This document shows, one piece after another, positions 46,986-57,300 of a stretch of DNA of 64,000 bases. A program made the position numbers and the translations under genes. Source of the stretch: Bolinopsis microptera (Eukaryota > Ctenophora > Tentaculata > Lobata > Bolinopsidae); NCBI RefSeq assembly GCF_026151205.1, contig NC_087074.1, positions 5,764,001 to 5,828,000 of the forward strand. The letters run 5' to 3'. Position 1 is the stretch's first letter; each line of letters starts with the position of its first letter. Under the pieces are notes generated by a model. It was not told where the DNA came from and did not search any database. It saw only the letters and a list, made by a program, of their open reading frames with translations.

Positions 46986-48029
46986 ATGTCACTTCAAAAA
47001 ACAGAAAGGTTTGAGGGGATAGATATCAAAGAAGAGATGACAGACGACCAACAAGTTGACACTACTTCAACCTGGTCATCATCAGTGTGCAATTGTAAAT
47101 GTGAGGAAGACGACAGAAGTAACAATCTGAAAGCTGAAGCCGTTCTGTGTAATCAGTTTGAAGCTAGTTCAGAACACTTCAACCAAGTAGGTGAAGTTGT
47201 AAAGATTGAGGATGTCAGGAGTTTCTATGATGTCCCGGTTAAAGATGAACTTTTGGACTATAAAGAACTTTGGTGTGATAACTGTAATCTTGCTCTAACA
47301 CCATCGAATGTAAGACCTGCAAAAAGAAAGTCTTCTTTTCCTATACCTACTGAGTCTGATTTTGGTATTCAGGCTGAAACTCTATCTATTGGAGAAACCT
47401 CTCCGTCTGGGACTAAACAGAATTTGAAAAAACAGAAACAAAAACACACCAGAGAAAAGAGCCATCTTGCTTCTCACAAACGGACGCACACTGGGGAGAA
47501 ACCCTATTCTTGCAGTTTGTGCGATTATAAATCAAATCAATCGTGCACTCTTGCTCGTCACAAACTGACACACTCCGGGGAAAAACCTTATTCTTGCAGT
47601 TTGTGTGATTACAATGCGAGTCGATCGAGCACTCTCGCTCGTCACAAACTGACACACACCAGGGAGAAACCTTATTCTTGCAGTTTGTGTGATTATAAAT
47701 CATATAATTCTGGCCATCTTGCTTCTCACAAACGAACACACACCGGGGAGAAACCCTATTCTTGCAGTTTGTGTGATTATAAATCTAATCATTCGGGGGA
47801 TCTTGCTCGTCACAAGCGGTCACACACAGAGGAGAAACCCTATTCTTGCAGTTTGTGTGATTATAAATCATATCACTCTGGCAATCTTGCTTCTCACAAA
47901 CGGACACACACCGGGGAGAAACCGTATTCTTGCAGTTTGTGTGATTATAAATCAAATCAATCGGGCAATCTTGCTAAACACAAACTGACACACAAGGAAT
48001 TCAGGATTCAGGAGCAAGAATTTTGCTAG
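46986..48029 (+). CDS. C2H2 zinc-finger protein 6 (347 aa, 6 fingers)
   Basis: Shortest intact member. N-terminus as in the family (IKEE, VKIED, VKDE, CNCKCEED). Before the first whole finger, the remnant [19 protein letters not shown] has lost its cysteine pair, the scar of an in-frame deletion between fingers. Six complete fingers and the tail KEFRIQEQEFC follow. Presumed nuclear DNA-binding protein with the shortest recognition site of the cluster. Confidence 0.87.
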   Translation: MSLQKTERFEGIDIKEEMTDDQQVDTTSTWSSSVCNCKCEEDDRSNNLKAEAVLCNQFEASSEHFNQVGEVVKIEDVRSFYDVPVKDELLDYKELWCDNCNLALTPSNVRPAKRKSSFPIPTESDFGIQAETLSIGETSPSGTKQNLKKQKQKHTREKSHLASHKRTHTGEKPYSCSLCDYKSNQSCTLARHKLTHSGEKPYSCSLCDYNASRSSTLARHKLTHTREKPYSCSLCDYKSYNSGHLASHKRTHTGEKPYSCSLCDYKSNHSGDLARHKRSHTEEKPYSCSLCDYKSYHSGNLASHKRTHTGEKPYSCSLCDYKSNQSGNLAKHKLTHKEFRIQEQEFC

Positions 48030-48978
48030 TTAATACATTAAAACATTATATAATATAGTATGTTTGATAAATTAACTTGGACAGAATTTTGATGACCAAA
48101 ATCTTGTCGGTCAGCCCAGAAAATATATTTGAATGATATTGCAAACTTTAGATTGTACTCCGTTTTTTGGTTAATTTTGCTAACTACAATTTGTGGCTTC
48201 ATTATAACATATTTTATTTAATAATTTGATGAATGAAATTAGTTACCAATTATAATACACTAGAAACTCACTAGTTGAAAGATTTGTTCAAGGAAATATT
48301 AAAAATCAGTTATGTTTAATTTCTCTTTATCATCTATTTCTGTACTACTACTATGGAAAGTAGGGATTTTATTTGACAATGACGAAAGCGTTTAATTTTG
48401 AGATAAGCCTAAATTGAACATTTTTATTAGATTTTGAAAATCTTGGACCACTAAAAGTTGTCAAAAACTGAGGTTTTCATTCTGCCACTGTTATTAATTA
48501 AAATATTAATTGATGGCCCAAGTTCGAATTCGTAAATAAATCGCGGTTAGACTTTGGCCCTAAATTAACTCATTATTTTATTCTCGTGGAATGATAAATT
48601 TTATTGACTTAGTTATTAACTAAGTCAACCTAACCTAGACAATGTTGTAAAATCTTGCAACAAATGAATCATATGAAAAAGGAAGAAAATCCTTATTTAA
48701 ATCAGCACAAGCAGTTTTACTTCATTATATCGCCGATGATTTCAATTATTGTCGATATGTTCCAAAATCTTGTTTGTTATCACAAACAAATATTTGACCG
48801 ATATTGCAAACTTTAGAGTGTACTCTGTTTTGGTTAATTGCTAAATCAAATTTGATCATATGATTAATTTGGTATTTTTCATGATTGAGTCGTTACAAAT
48901 TGTAGTAAATAATCTTGTTATATTTAATTATGTTCGCTTAAGACGTAAATAGCATTTATACAACAATTTTTTTCAGGA
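48030..48978. other. Intergenic block between zinc-finger genes 6 and 7
   Basis: Copy of the shared upstream block with TTCTGCCACTGTTATTAATT and the same landmarks. No gene. Confidence 0.6.
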
Positions 48979-50229
48979 ATGCCACTTCAAAAAACAGAAA
49001 GGTTTGATGGGATTGATATCAAAGAAGAGATGACAGACGACCAACAAGTTAACACTACTTCAATTTGGTCAGTATGCACTTGTAAATGCGAGGAAGACGG
49101 CAGAAGTAACAATCTGAAAGCTGAAGCCGTGCTGTGTAATCAGTTTGAAGCTAGTTCAAAACATTTCAATCCAGTAGGTAAAGTTGTAAAGATTGAGGAT
49201 TTCAGAAGTTGCTATGATGTCCCGTTTAAAGATGAACTTTTGGATTATAAAGAACTTTGGTGTGATAATTGTAATCTTGCGCTAACACCATCGAATGTAA
49301 GACCTGCGAAAAGAAAGTCTTCTTCTTTTCCTATAGCTACCGAGTCTGATTGTGGTATTCAGGCTGAAACTCTATCTATTGGAGAAACCTCTGCGTCTGG
49401 GACTAAACAGAAGTTGAAAAAACAGAAACAAAAACACACTGGAGAGAAAACTTATTCTTGCAGTATTTGTGATTACAAAGCGAGTCGATCGAGCACTCTT
49501 GCTATTCACAAACGGACACATACCGGAGAGAAACCTTATTCTTGCAGTCTGTGTGATTTTAAATCGAATCATTCGGGGGATGTTGCTCGTCACAAACGGA
49601 CACACACCGGAGAGAAACCTTATTCTTGCAGTCTGTTTGATTTTAAATCGAATCGATCGAGCGATCTTGCTCGTCACGAACTGACACACACAGCAGAGAA
49701 ACCTTATTCTTGCAGTTTGTGTGATTATAAATCGTATCGATTGAGCGATCTTGTTTCTCATAAACGGACACACACCGGGGAGAAACCTTATTCTTGCAGT
49801 TTGTGTGATTTTAAATCGTATCGATCGGGCGATCTTGCTCGTCACAAACGGACACACACCGGGAAGAAACTTTATTCTTGCAGTTTGTGTGATTATAAAT
49901 CGTATCAATCGGGCGATCTTGCTCGTCACAAACTGACACACACCGGGGAGAAACCTTATTCTTGCAGTTTGTGTGATTATAAATCAAATCGATTGAGCAA
50001 TCTTGTTTCTCACAAACGGACACACACCGGGAAGAAACTTTATTCTTGCAGTTTGTGTGATTATAAATCGTATCAATCGAGCACTCTTGCTCGTCACAAA
50101 CGGACACACACCGGGGAGAAACCTTATTCTTGCAGTTTGTGTGATTATAAATCAAATCAATCGGGTAATCTTGCTAAACACAAACTGACACACAAGGAAT
50201 TCAGGATTCAGGAACAAGAACTTTGCTAG
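48979..50229 (+). CDS. C2H2 zinc-finger protein 7 (416 aa, 9 fingers, one broken)
   Basis: Last member of the array; the start reads MPLQKTERF (S2P). Nine finger units, but the third is CSLFDFKS: its second zinc-ligand cysteine is Phe, so it should not bind zinc normally. The second finger has DVARH for DLARH. The N-terminus keeps IKEE and VKIED, but VKDE has become FKDE. Tail KEFRIQEQELC. Presumed nuclear regulator, perhaps beginning to decay. Confidence 0.86.
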   Translation: MPLQKTERFDGIDIKEEMTDDQQVNTTSIWSVCTCKCEEDGRSNNLKAEAVLCNQFEASSKHFNPVGKVVKIEDFRSCYDVPFKDELLDYKELWCDNCNLALTPSNVRPAKRKSSSFPIATESDCGIQAETLSIGETSASGTKQKLKKQKQKHTGEKTYSCSICDYKASRSSTLAIHKRTHTGEKPYSCSLCDFKSNHSGDVARHKRTHTGEKPYSCSLFDFKSNRSSDLARHELTHTAEKPYSCSLCDYKSYRLSDLVSHKRTHTGEKPYSCSLCDFKSYRSGDLARHKRTHTGKKLYSCSLCDYKSYQSGDLARHKLTHTGEKPYSCSLCDYKSNRLSNLVSHKRTHTGKKLYSCSLCDYKSYQSSTLARHKRTHTGEKPYSCSLCDYKSNQSGNLAKHKLTHKEFRIQEQELC

Positions 50230-50546
50230 TTAATACATTAACACATTATATATATATATAATTATAATATATACGTATTATGTTTGATAAATTTACTGGA
50301 CAGAATTTTGATAACTTCCTAAATCTTGTCGGTTATCCCAGAAAATATATTTGAACGATATTGCAAACTTTAGATTGTACTCCGTTTTTTGGTTAATTGC
50401 TAACTAAAATTTGTGGCTAGATCGGCTAGATTATAATATATTTTATTTAATAATTTGATGATTGAGTTGTTACAAATTATAATGGGGGGGGGGGGGGGTG
50501 TCACGTCCGTCTATGTCCGCTTGTCTCATAGAATCCAAAAAGGACA

Positions 50547-50640
50547 GGACATAGGCGGACATAGGCGGACATAGACGGACATAGGCGGACATTGGCGGAC
50601 ATTGACGGACATAGGCGGACATAGGCGGACATTAATGGAC
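50547..50640. repeat. 10-bp minisatellite (GGACATAGGC) x9
   Basis: Nine units of GGACATAGGC with variants GGACATAGAC and GGACATTGGC. An inverted partial copy (GTCCGTCTATGTCCGC) lies at about 50506-50521, so a hairpin can form. Confidence 0.85.
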
Positions 50641-50787
50641 ACCTAAATTGCTAAATAAAATGTTCAATTTTTGCTGTTATAGGGGGATCATGTTTTTTGT
50701 CCGTTCGGTACCCTATATTTTCAAAACGGACAAAAAATAGAGCGGACAAAAATGGACAAAAAAGGGCAAAAATGGAAATAACATTTA

Positions 50788-51236
50788 GATGCTTCCTCCT
50801 CCTACTCTTCCTCCTCCTCCCCCTGGGTCTTCCTGATCTTCCTCAGTCCTCTTCCTCCTCCCCTCCTCAGTCCTCCTCCTACTCCTCCTCCTCGTCCTCA
50901 GTCCTCCTCATCAGTCCTCAACAGTCCTTCTCCTCCCCAGTCCTCCTCCTCCTCCTGAGTCCTCCTCCTGGGTCCTCCTCCTGGGTCCTCCTCCTCCTCT
51001 TCATCCTCCTCCTCTTCCTCCTCAGTCCTCAGTCCTCCTCCTCATCCTTCTCCTCAGTCCTCCATCCTCCTCCTCAGTCCTCCCCCAGTCCCCCTCCTCC
51101 TCCTCCTATTCAGTCCTCCTCCTCCTCCTCCTCCTTCTCAGTCCTCCTCACTCCTCAGTCCTCCTCCTCCTCCTGAGTCCTCCTCCTCCTCCTCCTCCTC
51201 TTCCCTCTCAGTCATCCTCCTCAGCCATCCTCCTCA
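50788..51236. repeat. Polypyrimidine tract (CCTCCT/CAGTCCTCC)n
   Basis: About 450 bp almost purely C and T on the plus strand, with interspersed CAGTCCTCC. It stays open for 160 codons, mainly Ser and Pro, which is a by-product of low complexity. Such tracts can form triplex DNA. Confidence 0.85.
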
Positions 51237-51373
51237 GTGCAATTTCTTGCTGTTGCCAGAGGGTCTTTTTTTTGTCGAATTTAGTGTTTTTTTTCTGTCC
51301 GTTTCCGGGGGGATTTCAAGTTTAAAATATAATATAGATATTATAACTGTATACCTACTGCAAACTAGGTTTT

Positions 51374-54300
51374 ATGTCATTTGAAGATGCATGCGAGTGG
51401 CTACATGCTGGAACAAAAACACAGCGCAAGGTATGTTCTAATTTTAGTTTTAAAACAACATTTATCTCATACCCAATTATAGTTTGAGTACTCCACCACC
51501 TTTTAGAACTGTTAATTTTTCCTTTACTTATGAGATGCAGTATAGCTCAAATAAGAAATATGGAAAACAATTAAATATTTCAGAAATGTAGTTGCCATCT
51601 AATTTGTATAAACATTAATCAATACACTTGATTTGGTACTACAATCCTAATGCCACTAACTCTCAGAAAGGTTTAGATGCGGTAACTAACCATGTAGCAG
51701 ATCCGGAAATACAGAGAAAGATTGACAGTAAAACTGATCAGAATAACAAAAAACTCAACTGGACGAAGCTACTTGATTGGGTCCATGAAGCTATTATCCA
51801 AAATGTTGGCAAGCTTGGTCCCAACGACCATGTCAATAAGGCTAAAGGTTTTAAATTACCAGCTGAATTGTTAGATTAAAACTATAAATTTCAAAATTAA
51901 TTAAAAGGGGATGATTTTAATCAGTTACATAAGTAAATCCTATTTAAAAGAATTTGGTTGACCAATCTAATCATCAATTATATATTAACGTCTTATTTTG
52001 CTATCTGTAGGTCTAACAAATGCATACTCCAACGTGTTACAATCTGCTGATGCTCGAGGTGAACGGATCAAGAGCAATCTAGTGATCTCATCCCATGTGA
52101 TGGATGTAGTTATCAATAACAACAACTGCAGATTCTTAGGGAAGGACTACATCCGGATCATGTGCAAGTATATCCTCTCCTCGCCTCACCACTGTGCTAA
52201 CATCGCCGCACCCAAATGGATGGGTATGTTTTTTCTTCTATGTAACACGTCAACTAACACTTTGTTCATTTGGGAGGAGGTAATTATTTATTCTTAATTG
52301 AATATAATATAACCTTATATAATAAGGTGTTTACCTCGTTACCTTCTGACCTCCAAGATAGATTAATGACGATTGAATGACAACTTAACCTATTAACTAA
52401 TTAACTAATGACCGCTTAACTAGTATTTAAAACTCCCATTGTTCAGCCCTGCTGATGAGATTGTTTGAGGTTTGGACTTCTCACAAAGACCTTGTCCCTG
52501 CCCCCATCCTCGTCACCTGTATTTACCGAGTTGCGGCCAGCACCTCTGTCAAACACCACTTTCCTAAACCTGAGGTGTTTCTCTACTTCTCCGACTTCAT
52601 AAGAATGGAATGGTAAGTGGGCCTACATATTATAATGAAAATGTTAAATTTCCTCCTAGTCCAACAAACATTTTTGTACCAAATACAAAAGTTTCTTCTG
52701 CCCTTAAAAATGTCAGGTCTTTTAAAAATTTCCTCTTTCTTTGGATAAACATTTCCTCCCAGTAAGAAGCTAGATTGTTCAATGGTCAAAATTACAGTCA
52801 AAACCGCCAAATTTCGGTCAAGGAGACAGCAGAAAAGCTTCTCTTACAAAATCTCACAAAATTTGTTCTTCTATTCTGATGATTTTCCGTTTATCCAAAG
52901 ATCCAAGCTTCCTTTCGGGATCCAACTTTCAGTACCACAATTGTGTCTTGTGCCATCCTCAGTGACCTTGCTAGATGGTCATCCAAGAAAAATTCAGTCA
53001 AAACAGCGAAGGAAACGGCAGAAAAGCCCTATTTCAATGATCTGCATTCCAATCAGAACTTAAGAGAAAATAATTTGATATGAGAGTCGAAAAAGCTGCT
53101 GAAATTAAGAAGCCGAATAAATGATGTGGTGTATTTAACTCTTCCGGACGATATTTGTAACTCTCATAACTCCCACAAACTCAGGGGCCGGCACCACGAG
53201 AAGAGCAGCAGTTTCACTACATCCTGTGTAAACTTCGCCTCTCTCTACAACACCCAAATAACCAGATCTGGTGGCTCACCTCACGATATCCTGGAGCTAG
53301 GAGCCCTCATTATTCCCCTTATCTTGAGACCAAATCATGCGCTGCTGTACAGGTATTTCTAGGATTTTCTTTTTGTGTTGTGTGCTACGGTACAGCGTTT
53401 CATTTTTTGGAATTTATAGTGGTATGTTCTATTATAGATATCAGGTATATTTATCTAATTTTAATGTAATATTCCCGTTATCTTGCGACCAAATCATGCG
53501 CTGCTGTATAGGTATATCTATGGTTTTCTTTTTCTGAGGACGCCTTACCAAGTTACCAGTAGTTTACCATCTAATTCTAATGTAATATTATCCACAAATC
53601 ATGCGCAGGGGGGTTAGAGGAGAGACTATGGAGTTTGTGAGTGGTGTTGTGGGTGTTTGGCAGAGTTTAGATCCCGAAGAGCGATCTGTTGATCTTCAAG
53701 AGGTATGTTTACTTGCTGATTTGTAGGAATAATTTATAGTTCAATTAGTTACAACTGGAAAATTCTCGCGGTAAACAAAAAGAGGTTCATATGATCCCAA
53801 TCTTGAGTATTTGTAGCTTCTCAAATAACATTTCAAGCGTTTCGTATACCTAAATGATAAACATAAAATATCAAGAAACTCGTACTTACAGTTTTAATTT
53901 TCGTTTCAGATGATCCGACTATTACAAGATAGCCTTTTGTCTGACCTAGAAAACTCGTCTGTCAATTTAGTTTCCTCGAATACAAGGTGAAGTAAAACAG
54001 TAAAAGTTTTTATTTATTTGTTTGTAAGGTTTATTTTACCAGGCAAAAAATCCAAATTTCTATTAAGCTACAGTTCATGAATTTGGTCTTCTCTGAGGTA
54101 TCATAGTATGCTTTTTAAAAGAAAACCCCGTATAGTGATGATAATAGGCAGTTACGATATTGTGATCTATTTTATACAGACCCTAATTATTAGTATTTAG
54201 TATGTGGTCGATTAATTATCTCGAATAAAACAGATTTCCCACCTCATTAACAACTAATTACTTCAGTTATTATATTAGTTTAAGTGAAAACAAATGTGGT

Positions 54301-57300
54301 GATTTAAACAAGTAAAGTGTTGCTGTCACGGTTACAAATACAATGCAAGAATAGAATGTTTAAATATTTAAATATTCAAATTTTAAATATTTTTATTTAT
54401 GAGACAATTCAACAACCTCCCAAGGTAACCCAAAAATTGAATTGCAATCCCTTTCCCAATTTTGGAGTTGACCGCACTCCAGGACCATCAGCCAGATCAG
54501 ATCCGCGGCAGTGGGACCCCCAGACACACATAGCTCAACTTGAGAGAATGTGTCTGTTCCAGAGAAACAGGTCGCTAACCAATCTCGACCTGCTTCTCCG
54601 GACATGACTAGAGTCATGGGGCTGGCACAAGGAGTCAACTACTCCCCCCACTGTGACCCCCCTTAAAGGGAGATCGTCTAAAATCGTCCTCAGTGGTGTA
54701 AAATCGTAGGGATGTGATAGTGACGCTCCTTAATATAAGGAATATCGTCTAAAATCATCATCTTTGGTTTAAAATCGTAGGGTCGCTGTAGTCCAATCTT
54801 CCTTAATATAAGGAACTGAACTACAGTCGACAGTGGTATAAAATCCTCATCCTTGGTGTAAATTGTGATGGTAGTCCACGATCCACTCAGCCACTGATGG
54901 GCAGTACAACGTCTCCAGAAAGAGCCGGTCGCACCATGAGAGGAGGCAAGCTGTTCTTCCTTTCCAGATCAGTCTGGCTTTCTTCGTCTTTTGTTAGGAG
55001 ACCAAGCTCCAAATCAGGTTGGTCAGTCTGTGACCAGTTGTGGAACCTTTTCTTGCTTCGGGTTTTCATAAACATGAACTTCATGCTACTATCCAGGTGG
55101 TGCTGGAATTCACCGAACGTCCTTTCGGTGGCATTATCCAGCTGCTGGATCATCATTGTGCAGGTTCTAAGCCTGGTAGTGGCAGTCCTACTGTCTGCCT
55201 TCGTGGCCACCAATAAGTGGACAAAGAGTCCGAGTAGGCAGGACGTCAATATCAGAGTGAATATTGCCGCCACTAACATGGAGTCTTTGTCCAGTACCAT
55301 ATTAGTGTGTGAGTTGGATGATCAAAGTTGAGATCAAATTGCGAATCGAAGCGAATTCAAAGAGAGTTCTAACAGATTGGCTGCTGTACAGACGTGTTGC
55401 TAGGTTTTATAGATAAAAACTGCACGTGCGACACTATTTTCATCTGTGCTTGCCAAAAAATCAAAGTCGTGCGTGCAATTACCAATTTTACAGCTTGTCG
55501 CCTAGCGACGGATCTTCAAGGTATCAGGACGATTTTCTAAACTGCTGGAAACTGAAATATTTATCAAACTATATTCAAATTTTAAGTTTAACGCTCAATT
55601 TCTCCGCAGCATTGAAGGTATTTATTACAAGCTCTGCTCACGTGTAATGATATGCTGTAAAAACTTGGGATGTGATGAAACGTTGGAACCGTCCAGAAGG
55701 CGCAGAAAAGTCACATCTCTTCTGGATTTATTTCGAAGACTTCATTCTTTGCCTGACATTATCAAAACTTCAATGTGAGTTGTGTTGTGTATGCGACAGT
55801 CAATGTTGCTATGAAACTTTTCTTGGCGGGAATAAGGACGGTCGCTCTTTTTAAACATATTTACTGTAGGACGCAAAAACAATTGTCTGGAGAATAGATC
55901 AAATCGTAAGCACTTTCGCGAAAGCGCGCGCCTACCTTTCGGCATGGCTAGGCTGTCTGGATATTTACAATTTCCTCGGCTAAACATGCATTTATGCATT
56001 GGTATAACAATTAATACACCACTTTTTGTCATGCAGGACGATAACTCAATTGACTTGCTCACTAGTCTCAACCAAAGATTGTGAGGACGCAAGGGAACCT
56101 CTGTCATAACATCGATTTTCCTTTAGGTGTAGAATCGGCACATTACTGAATCAAGAAGAGTATTTTGAGAAGAGTGATTTGAAAAGTATAGTGTCAAACC
56201 TGTTGACGGCACTCAAAGAAACGAAATCAGATGCTAGCTTTGTCGATGCTTTACTAACCTTCTTGTTGGATATTTTAGAAGGTTCCCATTACCTATTTAG
56301 CACATGACACATTTTCTTGAATATTAAACATTTTTGATTAATCCTCATTCATTAATTATTTGTTTGATTTCTCAATATTACCTCTATTACCAGTGATAGA
56401 TGTTCCTGATTTAAAGACTGAAGTGGTGTCCACGGTTCAGAGATCGTGTCTACTCTCGCACGAGTATCTCGCACTGAAGATACTGTATTCTATAACAACA
56501 CCTCCAGATATCCTTACCTTCAAGAAACCGTCTTGGTAAATTTAATTAATTGATAATTTATTTAGTCGATAATTAATCAATTGATAATTTAGTCTTTGAG
56601 AAATTTTTGGAGTTTTTAGCGGTTTCACGAAATTCTTAGCTGATTCATCCTTAATCTTTGCCACTCCTGACAATTACGACATTTCATGACTACAGGTCAA
56701 ATGTTGACTCCATTGGAGCTAATCTTGATACAGTGAGTGTCTCCGATAAGAAACTAGTGAATTGGTTGCTGAGAGGATACTGGACAGAAAGTACTTTCTA
56801 CGTCTTCAAGATCGCTCTTTCTGATTGGAAGTTAGTTTTCTTATACTTTTTACTAGGAGCTATCCAAGTTTTTCTATCTGTTAAAAAACAGTTGTAAGCA
56901 CTAAACTGTGTCCAAGATTTGACATATCTCAACTTCATTTTCTTAATACTTCTGCAGAGGGAGCACTCCAGCTAAAATAGGACATATTCTGGCTAATATC
57001 GTGACAAATCAAAAGAAAAGTCCTCGTAACGACCCGACCTTTCTTCTGGAGACTGGCTGTGAAGATAATCAAGTTTGCAACCATTACGGTGAAATGCAGT
57101 TCAAATCAGAGAATATCCCCGTCAAGGAATTGGCAAAAAATATAGGTTGCTATTTTAAAGATTTTAAAAGTATGTTTAGCAATTTAAACATTTTAAAGAT
57201 TTTTCCTTACACTACCGATATTTTTGTATTTCTTAATGCATGATAAGTAACGCTACACTACCAGAAGGAGCGACAGTATGCATTAGCAATTTACTATTTC

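Larger units (their letters stand above)
50230..51373. other. Low-complexity spacer between zinc-finger cluster and ATM
   Basis: No gene seen. In order: 3' flank of gene 7, a G15 run (50484-50498), the 10-bp minisatellite, GGACAAAAA-type degenerate repeats (about 50725-50775) and a polypyrimidine tract. The stretch just before 51374 should hold the ATM promoter and 5' UTR, but no clear element is visible. Confidence 0.5.

Noticed and set aside
50697-51176. 159-codon open frame rich in Ser and Pro
   Set aside because: It is the translation of a CT microsatellite; no domain and no codon structure.
54317-54638. Overlapping frames on both strands in ATM intron 7
   Set aside because: Neither joins in phase to ATM exons (exon 7 joins directly to 55494), and neither shows a known domain.
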